Assembly (NCBI RefSeq): GCF_001506075.1
Contig: NZ_KQ947475.1
Location: 1,626,767-1,690,766, forward strand
Reading direction: 5' to 3'
DNA: 64,000 bases
Source of the DNA: Vibrio sp. MEBiC08052
GTDB taxonomy: Bacteria > Pseudomonadota > Gammaproteobacteria > Enterobacterales > Vibrionaceae
The position numbers and the translations under genes are program-made. Positions 8,021 through 17,065 of this stretch are shown one piece after another. How positions within the stretch are numbered: position 1 is the first letter of the stretch; every line of letters starts with the position of its first letter. The notes beneath the pieces are model-generated. The model saw only the letters and a list, made by a program, of their open reading frames with translations. It ran no database searches and was not told the origin of the DNA.

Positions 8021-9448
8021 TTAAAACAAATTACCGTCTCTCACCAGCTCTCTTGGCAGGCCATTTTTAATCCGGTTACCGACCCATTTCCCCAGGCCAA
8101 GGGACACGCCCTGATACTGAATCAGAACTTCGCCTTGACCAACTTCAGTCTGTTCCGGACGAATATCTTTACCCATAAACCACTGGCGAGCTTCCTCAAG
8201 TGAAAGTGCGATAGCCTTATTTTCATGTCCCGATGTCAGGGCGGTCACAACCTGATGTTGCCAGCGATAACCCTTTTTGTGTGCTTCAGCCAGTTTAATG
8301 CCCATCCGTGAGAATTTAAATCGGCCGATCATCGGCTCTAAAGCTTGTGGGAAAAGCCATACTTCATTATCACGAAGCCAGATCTGGCTCTGTGTCGGCA
8401 GATCGATATCCAGTGACTGTTTTAATGCCTGGCTGATCGTCTGATGCTGATTTTGGGTCGCTTTATTAAAAGGGAATTTTCCGAGTCGCTTCGTGACTTG
8501 AGGTGCCGGCACAGATGTCACTTTACGGATGCGAGCAACAAAGAAGCCTTCACAATCATATATTTGTGGGAAAATATGTAGGAAGCCTTCTTCGGTTAAT
8601 GCCGATTCTGCCTGTGGGAAAAGCGATGCTAAAGACTCAAATATGACCGCGTCACCGAAAATTTGCTTCAAATGATGACAGACATGTTGATTTTCTTCGC
8701 GGCTCAGGGTGCAGGTTGAATAAACCAATATGCCGCCCGGTTTTAAGGCGTAGAAAGCACTTTCTATCAACGCTTTCTGTGTTTCCGCAATGGCTGCAAT
8801 CGATGCCGGACTCCAGTTTTTCATCGCATCCGGATCTTTGCGTACGGTTCCTTCTCCGGAACAAGGTGCATCAATTAACACTGCGTCAAACTGTTCGGGA
8901 AGCCATTCACCGAAAACCCGGCCGTCAAACGTTGTAAGAGCACTGTTTCTGACACCGCATCGTTCAATGTTTGAATAAAGAGCTTTAGTCCGGCTGGCGG
9001 AGAACTCGTTGGCAACGATAATGCCTTCATTATTCATGAGAGCAGCAATCTGAGTAGTTTTTGAGCCCGGTGCAGCAGCCATATCCAATACGGATTCAAA
9101 AGCCACTTCCTGCTGATGAAATAATGCACTGACAGGCATCATTGAACTGGCTTCCTGAATATAAAATAAGCCGGTCATATGTTCGAAAGTATTGCCTATC
9201 GGTGTGGTGAAATCTTCTGGTTCAACCCAAAATCCCTCTGGACACCAAGGTATCGGAGTAAGGTTCCAGCCATTTTCTTTGGCACGCAGACAAAAATCAC
9301 TGACAGATATTTTCAATGTATTGACGCGAATACTCTTGCGCAGCGGGCGCTGACAGGCGGCAATAAAATCATCCATCGTTAGTTGAGATGGCAGTATTTG
9401 TTCGATCGTCCGCAGAAATTCATCCGGCAAATAAATATTCGTGTGCAA
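8021..9448 (-). CDS. rsmF: 16S rRNA (cytosine-1407-C5)-methyltransferase RsmF
   Basis: SAM-dependent m5C methyltransferase that modifies C1407 of 16S rRNA in the 30S subunit. The 475-residue protein has the NOL1/NOP2/Sun core: DMAAAPGSKTTQIAAL (SAM site), the catalytic pair of cysteines in DAPCSGEGTVRKDP and YSTCTLSREENQ, and an N-terminal region with RKSIRVNTLKIS. The C-terminal ~180 residues form the RsmF-specific RNA-binding part ending LGKWVGNRIKNGLPRELVRDG. Full length for the family (~475-480). It is a single gene, convergent with the CvfB-like gene. Confidence 0.95.
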   Translation of the reverse strand: MHTNIYLPDEFLRTIEQILPSQLTMDDFIAACQRPLRKSIRVNTLKISVSDFCLRAKENGWNLTPIPWCPEGFWVEPEDFTTPIGNTFEHMTGLFYIQEASSMMPVSALFHQQEVAFESVLDMAAAPGSKTTQIAALMNNEGIIVANEFSASRTKALYSNIERCGVRNSALTTFDGRVFGEWLPEQFDAVLIDAPCSGEGTVRKDPDAMKNWSPASIAAIAETQKALIESAFYALKPGGILVYSTCTLSREENQHVCHHLKQIFGDAVIFESLASLFPQAESALTEEGFLHIFPQIYDCEGFFVARIRKVTSVPAPQVTKRLGKFPFNKATQNQHQTISQALKQSLDIDLPTQSQIWLRDNEVWLFPQALEPMIGRFKFSRMGIKLAEAHKKGYRWQHQVVTALTSGHENKAIALSLEEARQWFMGKDIRPEQTEVGQGEVLIQYQGVSLGLGKWVGNRIKNGLPRELVRDGNLF

Positions 9449-9737
9449 AATAATTCTCTTAATTTAACGTTCAATTGCAGGGAAGCGTCGCATTATATAC
9501 ACAACTCATAGCAAGATACATATTCAGACGTCTTCTCATCCGATTTCCAACCTGTTAACCGGAGATATAACGTTCGATTGATGTGGTAATCATGTTCTCG
9601 GATATGGATGTATTTGCATCAATACAACATGAATGTTAGTTTTTGCTTGTATTATCAATCATTCAGCGATAAAACGACTCGCTTAAAGCAATTCTTACCG
9701 TAATGATTGAACAGATTGCATGATAATGGAAAGATTT

Positions 9738-10223
9738 ATGGAACTTGAACAGTATCGACTTTTAACTAAACAGGCCGTGACATTCATTGGTTCTGAAACC
9801 AACCTAGTGGCTAACTTGGCCAATTTATCCGCGCTGCTGAATATGGAAATGACCGACATCAACTGGGTGGGGTTTTATCTGTTAGAAGGCGATGAGCTTG
9901 TATTGGGGCCATTTCAAGGAAAACCGGCTTGTATTCGCATCCCTGTCGGTCGTGGTGTCTGTGGGACCGCGATTGAAACGAACAGCGTCCAGCGGATTGA
10001 TGATGTCCATTCATTTGCCGGACACATCGCCTGTGATGCCGATAGCCGTTCCGAGTTGGTGATTCCTTTTTCGATTCACGGTCAATTGCGTGGTGTATTG
10101 GATATTGACAGCCCGAGCCGAGGACGATTCTCTGAAGTTGACGAACAAGGTTTGACAGAAATGATGAATCAGGTAGAAAAGCTGTTTAATTCACAGACTA
10201 ACGAGACATTATTTATAGTCTGA
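9738..10223 (+). CDS. msrC: Free methionine-(R)-sulfoxide reductase (GAF domain)
   Basis: Cytosolic GAF-domain enzyme that reduces free L-methionine-(R)-sulfoxide, protecting against oxidative damage. The three redox cysteines are visible in KPACIRIPVGRGVCGTA and HIACDADSRSE, with the conserved SELVIPF and GVLDIDSP stretches. I chose the ATG at 9738 (161 residues, opening MELEQYRLL) because the family usually starts here and GGAAAG lies just upstream. In-frame ATGs at 9720 and 9726 are possible but have no good ribosome-binding site. It precedes proQ by 90 bp in the same direction. Confidence 0.9.
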   Translation: MELEQYRLLTKQAVTFIGSETNLVANLANLSALLNMEMTDINWVGFYLLEGDELVLGPFQGKPACIRIPVGRGVCGTAIETNSVQRIDDVHSFAGHIACDADSRSELVIPFSIHGQLRGVLDIDSPSRGRFSEVDEQGLTEMMNQVEKLFNSQTNETLFIV

Positions 10224-10313
10224 CGGTGGTTTTTCCGATTCAGAACACTATAATACCCGAACATTGATATCTTCATGTCTTACGGAATGAAACCGTAATA
10301 ACCAGGAACCCAC

Positions 10314-10925
10314 ATGGAAAACACTGAAAAGTTAAAAAACAGCAAAGAAGTGATTGCATATATTGCTGAATGTTTCCCAAAATGCTTCACATTAGAAGGT
10401 GAAGCTCAGCCACTGAAAATTGGTATTTTTCAAGATCTTGTTCAACGTTTGGAAGGTGATCCGAAGGTGAGTAAAACTCAACTTCGTGCAGCGTTAAGAC
10501 AGTACACCTCTTCATGGCGTTATCTGCATGGGGTAAAACCCGGTGCTGAACGAGTTGACTTAGATGGGAATCCATGTGGTACATTAGAGCAAGAACATGT
10601 CGAACATGCCCAGAATACGCTGGCCGAGAGCAAGGCAAAGGTTCAGGCTCGACGCAAAGAAAAACAGAAACAAGAAAAAAATAATGCACAGCCTAAAATC
10701 AGAAAGCCAAATCCTAAGGCAAAAACTGCAAAACGTGCTCAGGAAAAAACTGTACAAGCCCGGGCGTTGAATGCTGATGAACTGAGTGTGGGTCGTCAGG
10801 TCAAAGTCAACATGGGTAAAGGCAACATGGCAGCGACCATTGTTGAGATTAATAAGGAAGATGTGCGTGTACAGCTTGGAAATGGCCTGCAAATGGTCAT
10901 TAAAGCGGAGCACTTAAGCGCATAA
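10314..10925 (+). CDS. proQ: RNA chaperone ProQ
   Basis: Global small-RNA and mRNA 3'-end binding chaperone of the ProQ/FinO family. The 203-residue protein shows the FinO-like domain (residues 8-120; [43 protein letters not shown]). A highly basic Lys/Gln/Arg-rich linker follows (about 100-150), then the C-terminal Tudor-like domain ([30 protein letters not shown]). This domain order is complete. It is followed after 17 bp by prc, reproducing the conserved proQ-prc pair. Confidence 0.97.
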   Translation: MENTEKLKNSKEVIAYIAECFPKCFTLEGEAQPLKIGIFQDLVQRLEGDPKVSKTQLRAALRQYTSSWRYLHGVKPGAERVDLDGNPCGTLEQEHVEHAQNTLAESKAKVQARRKEKQKQEKNNAQPKIRKPNPKAKTAKRAQEKTVQARALNADELSVGRQVKVNMGKGNMAATIVEINKEDVRVQLGNGLQMVIKAEHLSA

Positions 10926-10938
10926 AGGAGAGCCTCCT
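10926..10938 (+). promoter_or_regulatory. Ribosome-binding site of prc inside a small hairpin
   Basis: The AGGAG Shine-Dalgarno (10926-10930) is followed after three bases by its exact complement CTCCT (10934-10938). The site could be masked in a 5-bp hairpin. Translation of prc may therefore depend on ribosomes finishing proQ, whose stop is immediately upstream. Confidence 0.45.
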
Positions 10939-10942
10939 ACGC

Positions 10943-12949
10943 ATGAAATGCCGTTCAAAACTGACACTAATTGCTGCTGGCCTTTGGCTGGCAGTTTCTT
11001 CTGTTCAAGCCGCTGTACCTTCAATCCGTGAATCGGACCTGCCTGTTCTTACTCCTGAAAGTCAACATTCGCTTGCCACAGAACGGGTCAAGAATAAGTT
11101 TGTTCAGTCTCACTATAAGCATATTTATTTGGATGATGCTTTTTCCAAAAAAATATTCCAGCGTTATCTTGGTCTGCTCGATTACAACCGTAATATTTTT
11201 ACTCAGAAAGATATCGATGGGTTTAAACAGTGGTCGATTGAATTGGACGACCAACTCAATTCAGGTAATGATCAAATTGCTTTTGATGTCTACAACATCT
11301 CCGTGAAGAAACGCTATGAGCGATTTAAATATGCGCTGTCATTATTGGATCATGAGATAAAATTTGATACCAATGAATCGATTGAATTGGATCGCTCTAA
11401 AGAGGCATGGCCGAAGAATCAGCAGGAATTGGATGATTTATGGCGTAAGCGAGTCAAATATGATGCGTTGAATTTGAAACTGACCGGGAAAAAATGGCCG
11501 GAAATCCAAGAGACGCTGACGAAACGCTATAATAATGCAATCAAACGCTTAACTCAGACACATAGTGAAGATGTATTTCAACTGTTTATGAATGCTTTTG
11601 CGCGTCAAATTGACCCGCATACCAGCTATCTTTCCCCACGTAGTGCAGAGCAGTTTAAGTCTGAAATGAATCTGTCGCTGGAAGGGATTGGTGCCGTGTT
11701 GCAAATGACGGATGATTATACGGTGATTCGTTCATTGGTTGCTGGCGGACCGGCAGATAAAAGCCATAAACTTTCTGAAGGTGACCGTATTATCGGGGTC
11801 GGTCAGGAAGGTAAGGCGATTGTTGATGTTATCGGATGGCGTCTGGATGATGTTGTGCAACTGATCAAAGGGCCGAAAGGCACTGTGGTCAAACTACAAA
11901 TCCTGCCTGAAGGAAAGAATGCAAAAAGTCACGTTGTCACAATTACACGAGATAAAATTCGTCTGGAAGATCGGGCTGTAAAATCGAAAGTGATTGAACG
12001 GGATGGCAAGAAAATTGGGGTGCTTGAAGTCCCTAGTTTTTATGTCGGACTTTCCCGGGATACCGATAAGCTGCTGACTGAATTTAACAAGCAGCATGTC
12101 GATGGTGTGATTGTTGATCTCCGTAATAATGGTGGTGGCGCTCTGACTGAAGCGACCGGATTAACGGGACTGTTTATTAAAAAAGGACCGGTGGTTCAGG
12201 TCCGTGATAGTCGTGGACAAGTCAACATCAACAGCGATACGGATGGCAAGAGTAGTTATGACGGTCCTTTAACGGTATTGATTAACCGTTATAGTGCCTC
12301 GGCTTCTGAAATTTTTGCCGCAGCTATGCAGGATTATGATCGTGCGGTGATTCTCGGTGAAAACTCCTACGGTAAAGGGACTGTTCAGCAACATTACTCG
12401 TTGAATAGTATTTACGATTTGTTCAGTGAGCCACTGGGATATATCCAATATACCATTCAGAAGTTTTACCGCATCAATGGGGGAAGTACTCAGGATAAGG
12501 GCGTAGCCCCTGATATTGCATTCCCGACAGCCGTTGATCCGAGTGAGACCGGTGAAAGTGTTGAAGATAATGCATTGCCTTGGGATAGCATTAGCCGTGC
12601 TGATTACAGTCAAGTTCATCACTATCAAAAGCTGATTCAGGCGCTGAAAAAACGTCATGAACAACGCATTGCCAAAGATATGGAGTTTCAGTTTATCGAG
12701 CAAGATATCGCAAAGTATAAACAGGAGAAAGAAAATGAAAATTGGCTTTCTCTGAATGAAGCAGTCAGACGTCAGGAAACTGAAGCAGCGGATGTGCTGA
12801 AATTAAAACGGATCAATCTGCGTCAGAAGCAAGAAGGTCATAAACTTTATACCAAATTGGAAGATGTTCCGAAGGACTATGTTGCTCCGGATGCCTATTT
12901 GGATGAAGCAGTCGCAATTACCATTGATATGGTCAAGATTGGTGCTTAA
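10943..12949 (+). CDS. prc: Tail-specific (carboxy-terminal) protease Prc
   Basis: Periplasmic serine protease of the S41 family that processes proteins at their C-termini (in E. coli, FtsI and MepS with NlpI). The 668-residue precursor has a signal peptide ending SSVQAAVP and an N-terminal helical region. A PDZ domain covers about 245-340 (LEGIGAVLQMTDDYTVIRSLVAGGPADK). The S41 core has the Ser/Lys dyad: S453 in NRYSASASEIF and K478 in GENSYGKGTVQ. VDLRNNGGGAL lies in the active-site region. The C-terminal helical tail completes the normal length. It is probably cotranscribed with proQ and followed by a strong terminator. Confidence 0.97.
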   Translation: MKCRSKLTLIAAGLWLAVSSVQAAVPSIRESDLPVLTPESQHSLATERVKNKFVQSHYKHIYLDDAFSKKIFQRYLGLLDYNRNIFTQKDIDGFKQWSIELDDQLNSGNDQIAFDVYNISVKKRYERFKYALSLLDHEIKFDTNESIELDRSKEAWPKNQQELDDLWRKRVKYDALNLKLTGKKWPEIQETLTKRYNNAIKRLTQTHSEDVFQLFMNAFARQIDPHTSYLSPRSAEQFKSEMNLSLEGIGAVLQMTDDYTVIRSLVAGGPADKSHKLSEGDRIIGVGQEGKAIVDVIGWRLDDVVQLIKGPKGTVVKLQILPEGKNAKSHVVTITRDKIRLEDRAVKSKVIERDGKKIGVLEVPSFYVGLSRDTDKLLTEFNKQHVDGVIVDLRNNGGGALTEATGLTGLFIKKGPVVQVRDSRGQVNINSDTDGKSSYDGPLTVLINRYSASASEIFAAAMQDYDRAVILGENSYGKGTVQQHYSLNSIYDLFSEPLGYIQYTIQKFYRINGGSTQDKGVAPDIAFPTAVDPSETGESVEDNALPWDSISRADYSQVHHYQKLIQALKKRHEQRIAKDMEFQFIEQDIAKYKQEKENENWLSLNEAVRRQETEAADVLKLKRINLRQKQEGHKLYTKLEDVPKDYVAPDAYLDEAVAITIDMVKIGA

Positions 12950-12977
12950 TTTCATCATTTTCTGAACCCTATAGACA

Positions 12978-13009
12978 AACGCGCTTTTTACAAGCGCGTT
13001 TTCTTTTTT
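12978..13009 (+). terminator. Intrinsic terminator after prc
   Basis: Perfect 9-bp stem AACGCGCTT / AAGCGCGTT with a 5-nt loop, followed by TTCTTTTTT. Confidence 0.92.
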
Positions 13010-13125
13010 ATCAGCTTTTATATTGTCAATCTTAGTCTTTCTTCATCTATCAGCAAATGATGAAATTGTTCGCTTTATCAGTATATGGATTCTAAGCTTA
13101 AAGAAAAAAGTGGGGAGTCTGTCTG

Positions 13126-13794
13126 ATGCGAAATGTGAAATGGTATGTCGCCATCCTCAGCTTCGTGTGTTCCGGTAGTGGGTTTACTACCAGTCACAAG
13201 AACGATCTCACCCAGTTCGATTTTCCTTTTTTGGTCGGGGAGTGGTATCTGGTTAATTCAGATCCAGAAGATCCGCATCAGGATTTTATGTCCATCCATC
13301 TGACTCTGAGTTCCAGTTATACATTTGCCGTTCAGATTAAAAAGCGTGATAGTTCAGTTGAATATTGGGAAGGAGGATATGCAGCGAGTCAAGATACGTT
13401 AATGCTTGGTACTCACAGTATTGAACCACAAATTTATGCCTATCAGACAACCCATAATCGATTGATATTAAATGGCGTTACTTTCTTCAAAGCGCTTTCT
13501 CGTTCTTTGGTCGGCTATTGGCAAAGTGATCATCTGTCGGGAACGGAATTAAATGTGGTCGGTGTGGCACAAATCCAATTGATTCTACAACCTGATTTCT
13601 TATTTTTTATTCGTTCTGTTGATGAACAGGGCAATGAAGCCGTTCACCGTGGTGTCTATTATACCGAAAACGATCATCTGGTTTTATTGTACGAGCAGGG
13701 AGAACACGATACCCGTTTTCAGGTCAGTGCTGATCAGCTCACTGTCAATTTTGAAAACGGTGCAATGGTTGCCGTGTTGAATCGGGTTCAGTGA
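13126..13794 (+). CDS. Secreted protein of unknown function with two similar beta-rich repeats
   Basis: Not a family I recognise by name. The 222-residue product has a short signal-like N-terminus (residues 1-22) with a Cys at about 15 but no clear lipobox. Two regions of about 90 residues resemble each other: FLVGEWYLVNSDPEDP and following, and SLVGYWQSDHLSGTEL and following. Each starts with the G-x-W pattern of small lipocalin-like barrels and ends with a strand such as LILNGVTFFKA or MVAVLNRV. This suggests an internal duplication. It lies between prc and pepN, reads the same way, and has GGGGAG before its start. Function is unknown. Confidence 0.7.
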   Translation: MRNVKWYVAILSFVCSGSGFTTSHKNDLTQFDFPFLVGEWYLVNSDPEDPHQDFMSIHLTLSSSYTFAVQIKKRDSSVEYWEGGYAASQDTLMLGTHSIEPQIYAYQTTHNRLILNGVTFFKALSRSLVGYWQSDHLSGTELNVVGVAQIQLILQPDFLFFIRSVDEQGNEAVHRGVYYTENDHLVLLYEQGEHDTRFQVSADQLTVNFENGAMVAVLNRVQ

Positions 13795-13860
13795 ATCTAG
13801 GATGTTTGCCAGTGAACATGGAATCGTATTGCCCGTACAACGAGATAACCAGATCATGCC

Positions 13861-13928
13861 TCTACAGATAATCTCGCTCAGTCATTGAGAATTACACAGG
13901 AATCGCCTAGAGTAGCCTTATCTGTAGA
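13861..13928. repeat. Long-armed inverted repeat upstream of pepN
   Basis: The 11-bp sequence TCTACAGATAA (13861-13871) recurs as its exact complement at 13918-13928, with 46 bp between that can itself form a small CTCA/TGAG stem. It could fold as a structured leader upstream of pepN, or be a decayed mobile-element remnant. Confidence 0.5.
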
Positions 13929-14013
13929 CGCGAAAAACGTTCTATATCTCTGACAAAATCTATTTCCGCATGTTCTGGAAAAGTTTTATATCGTTAACGC
14001 AAAAGGATTCAAG

Positions 14014-16617
14014 ATGGCAAGTATGCTTCAAGCCAAATATCGTAAAGATTATCAATCGCCTTCTCATACGATCACTGATCTCAATCTCACGTTTGACCTT
14101 CACGAAAATCAAACCCGCGTCGTGGCCGTTTCTCAGGTGAAACAGTTACAAGAAAGCAATCAGTTGATACTCGATGGAGAAGATATGGAGTTGGTGAGTG
14201 TTCAAGTCAACCAGCAACCGTGGAGCGATTATCAGATTGTTGAAGCTGGTTTAGAATTGAGCAATCTCCCCACTCAGTTTGAATTACAAATAGAGACGCT
14301 CATTAATCCGGCAGAAAATACTGCGTTGGAAGGTTTATATTTATCTGACGGTGCGTTCTGCACACAATGTGAAGCTGAAGGGTTCCGCCGAATCACTTAT
14401 TATCTTGACCGGCCTGATGTGCTGGCTCGTTATACCACAACAATTATAGCGCCACAGAATTATCCTTATCTGCTCAGTAATGGGAATAAAGTTGCACAAG
14501 GAACAAATGATGAGGGGAAATCCTGGGTTCGCTGGGAAGATCCACATCCGAAACCATCTTACCTGTTTGCGCTGGTGGCCGGTGATTTTGATGTGCTACG
14601 CGATTCTTACCAGACCATGTCTGGCCGGGATGTTGCGCTTGAAATCTTTGTTGATAAAGGCAACTTAGACCGGGCACACCACGCGATGCGTTCGCTAATC
14701 AATGCAATGAAATGGGATGAACAGCGATTCGGGCTGGAATATGACCTTGATATCTACATGGTTGTGGCTGTCGATTTCTTTAATATGGGCGCGATGGAGA
14801 ATAAAGGATTAAATGTCTTTAACTCCAAATTCGTTTTAGCCAATGATCAGACGGCCACAGATACCGATTATCTCGGGATTGAGGCCGTGATTGGTCATGA
14901 GTATTTCCATAACTGGACGGGGAATCGTGTTACGTGCCGGGATTGGTTCCAGCTCAGTCTGAAAGAAGGGTTAACTGTTTTCCGCGATCAAGAGTTCTCT
15001 TCTGATTTGGGCTCTCGGGCTGTGAATCGGATTAATAATGTTCGGATTATTCGTGGGCCACAGTTTGCTGAAGATGCTTCACCGATGTCACATCCGATTC
15101 GTCCGGAACAAGTGATAGAGATGAATAACTTCTATACCTTGACGGTCTATGAAAAAGGCAGTGAAGTGATTCGGATGATTCATACATTGCTTGGTGAAAG
15201 TAATTTCCAGAAAGGGATGAAGCTTTACTTCGAACGCCATGATGGTACGGCTGCAACTTGTGAAGATTTCGTTGCTGCAATGGAAGATGCATCGGGTATT
15301 GATTTGCAACAGTTCCGTTTGTGGTACAGCCAATCGGGGACACCGGAACTTCGTGTGAGTGGTGTTTATGATCAAGATGCACAAACTTTTACCTTATCAG
15401 TGAAACAACACACGCCACCGACGGCCGATCAAAAAGAAAAGCAGCCACTGCACATTCCTTTTGCTATCGAACTCTACGATGCTGAGGGAAATATTTTTGA
15501 GTTACGCTGTAACGGTGAAAAAGTATCTGATGTATTGAATGTTACCCAAGATGAACAGACATTTGTGTTTGAATCGATCACCAGTGAGCCGGTTCCTTCA
15601 CTGCTGAAAGAATTTTCAGCACCCGTGAAACTGGTTTATGACTATCAAGATGAAGCGTTAGCATTTTTGATGATACATACGAGAAATGAATTTGCTCGCT
15701 GGGATGCCGGACAGATGCTCATTGCTAAATATATCCGTGCCAATATTGAGCGAGTGCAACAAGGACAATCAGTGGAGTTGCCTGAATCGGTGATGGATGC
15801 TTTCCGTGGGGTATTGCTTGACCCGTCTTTGGAACATGAATTTATTGCCGAAATGTTGGCATTGCCAAATCATAATGAAGTGTCAGGTTGGTTTGAAACC
15901 GTTGATGTCGATGCCATCTCGCTGGTGTTGAAAGCGATCAAAAGTGCTTTAGCACAAGAGCTACAAGATGAATTCTCTGCATTTTATCATTCGTTGAAGC
16001 AAAATGAGTATACGATTGAGCACGCCGCAATTGGTCAACGTTCGCTGAGAAATACCTGTTTATCTTATTTAGCATTGACAGAGCAAGGTGATGAATTGGT
16101 ACGCCGGCAGTACCAAAATGCCGACAATATGACCGATACAATCGCGGCAATGACTGCGGCCAATCAGGCTGAGCTGCCTTGTCGTGAAACATTGATGGCT
16201 GACTATAGCCGTCAGTGGAAACATGATGGTCTGGTGATGGATAAATGGTTTGCGTTACAAGGTACGAATCCGGCTGATGACGCATTAACGGTGATTCAGC
16301 AAACAATGAGTCATCAAGCATTTACGCTGAAAAACCCGAATCGCATCCGGAGTCTGATCGGTTCATTCCTGAATCAGAACCCTGCGCATTTTCATGACAA
16401 GTCCGGTAGTGGTTACCGTTTTGCCGGTGAAATATTACAGCAACTCAATACGACCAACCCGCAAGTTGCTTCGCGTTTAATTGACCCGTTACTGAAATAT
16501 AAACGTTATGATGAAGCTCGTCAGAAACTGATGAAGCAAGAATTAGAAGCGTTGCTCAGTATGGATAATTTAGCGAAAGATTTATATGAAAAAGTCACCA
16601 AAGCTCTGGAAGCTTAA
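14014..16617 (+). CDS. pepN: Aminopeptidase N
   Basis: Cytosolic zinc M1 aminopeptidase that removes N-terminal residues from peptides. The 867-residue protein shows the exopeptidase motif GAMEN at residues 259-263 and the zinc site HEYFHNW (H295, H299), with the downstream Glu in SLKEGLTVFRDQEFS. The C-terminal two thirds follow the PepN pattern (SGTPELRVSG, then the long helical domain). Length is usual (~870). It is transcribed alone or with the small DUF2835 gene. The region before it contains an inverted repeat. Confidence 0.97.
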   Translation: MASMLQAKYRKDYQSPSHTITDLNLTFDLHENQTRVVAVSQVKQLQESNQLILDGEDMELVSVQVNQQPWSDYQIVEAGLELSNLPTQFELQIETLINPAENTALEGLYLSDGAFCTQCEAEGFRRITYYLDRPDVLARYTTTIIAPQNYPYLLSNGNKVAQGTNDEGKSWVRWEDPHPKPSYLFALVAGDFDVLRDSYQTMSGRDVALEIFVDKGNLDRAHHAMRSLINAMKWDEQRFGLEYDLDIYMVVAVDFFNMGAMENKGLNVFNSKFVLANDQTATDTDYLGIEAVIGHEYFHNWTGNRVTCRDWFQLSLKEGLTVFRDQEFSSDLGSRAVNRINNVRIIRGPQFAEDASPMSHPIRPEQVIEMNNFYTLTVYEKGSEVIRMIHTLLGESNFQKGMKLYFERHDGTAATCEDFVAAMEDASGIDLQQFRLWYSQSGTPELRVSGVYDQDAQTFTLSVKQHTPPTADQKEKQPLHIPFAIELYDAEGNIFELRCNGEKVSDVLNVTQDEQTFVFESITSEPVPSLLKEFSAPVKLVYDYQDEALAFLMIHTRNEFARWDAGQMLIAKYIRANIERVQQGQSVELPESVMDAFRGVLLDPSLEHEFIAEMLALPNHNEVSGWFETVDVDAISLVLKAIKSALAQELQDEFSAFYHSLKQNEYTIEHAAIGQRSLRNTCLSYLALTEQGDELVRRQYQNADNMTDTIAAMTAANQAELPCRETLMADYSRQWKHDGLVMDKWFALQGTNPADDALTVIQQTMSHQAFTLKNPNRIRSLIGSFLNQNPAHFHDKSGSGYRFAGEILQQLNTTNPQVASRLIDPLLKYKRYDEARQKLMKQELEALLSMDNLAKDLYEKVTKALEA

Positions 16618-16646
16618 TTGTATTATCATTGGTTAAGATGAGGAAA

Positions 16647-16667
16647 GACCGTGGCTTGGCCACGGTC
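16647..16667 (+). terminator. Hairpin after pepN
   Basis: Perfect 9-bp stem GACCGTGGC / GCCACGGTC with a 3-nt loop, 30 bp after pepN. Only a weak T-rich stretch follows, so termination may be partial, allowing read-through into the next small gene. Confidence 0.5.
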
Positions 16668-16693
16668 ATCGTTTGCTACGGTCATTGTTCGCT
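16662..16693 (+). repeat. 16-bp imperfect tandem repeat
   Basis: ACGGTCATCGTTTGCT (16662-16677) is followed directly by ACGGTCATTGTTCGCT (16678-16693), 14 of 16 bases identical. The array ends one base before the DUF2835 start codon. Confidence 0.7.
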
Positions 16694-16694
16694 G

Positions 16695-16913
16695 ATGAAA
16701 TATTTTTATTTTTCACTTTATATTCCTTATCAGGAATATCTTGCACATTACTCCGGTTCCGCCAGCCATCTTGTGGTGAAAACGGATAATGGATTGACAC
16801 TTCAACTCCCCGCGACACATTTTCGTCCTTATTTGACTCAGTTTGGTTTGAAGGGCAGATTCCGGCTCACCACTGATGCCCAATATAAATTCCAGCGCCT
16901 CGAATTAATTTGA
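16695..16913 (+). CDS. DUF2835 family protein
   Basis: Small protein of 72 residues matching the gammaproteobacterial DUF2835 family: opening KYFYFSLYIPYQEYLAHYSG, then LTLQLPATHFRPYLTQFGLKG and RFRLTTDAQYKFQRLEL. It is beta-rich, with no known function. I start at the ATG at 16695; the longer frame from 16629 would add 22 residues encoded by a hairpin and a tandem repeat, which is unlikely. No strong Shine-Dalgarno is seen. It sits between pepN and the glutamate dehydrogenase gene. Confidence 0.82.
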   Translation: MKYFYFSLYIPYQEYLAHYSGSASHLVVKTDNGLTLQLPATHFRPYLTQFGLKGRFRLTTDAQYKFQRLELI

Positions 16914-17065
16914 CATTTACGCAACACATTTTCTCTTTTGTGATGCGAATTAGTTAATTTTTATTAAAATTACTTCACAATTCAGTTGTTTGTTTTACAA
17001 AAATATTCTCTTGAACGCATAAACTAATAAGAATAACAGGTAATCCAGTAATAGATGAGGTTTCT

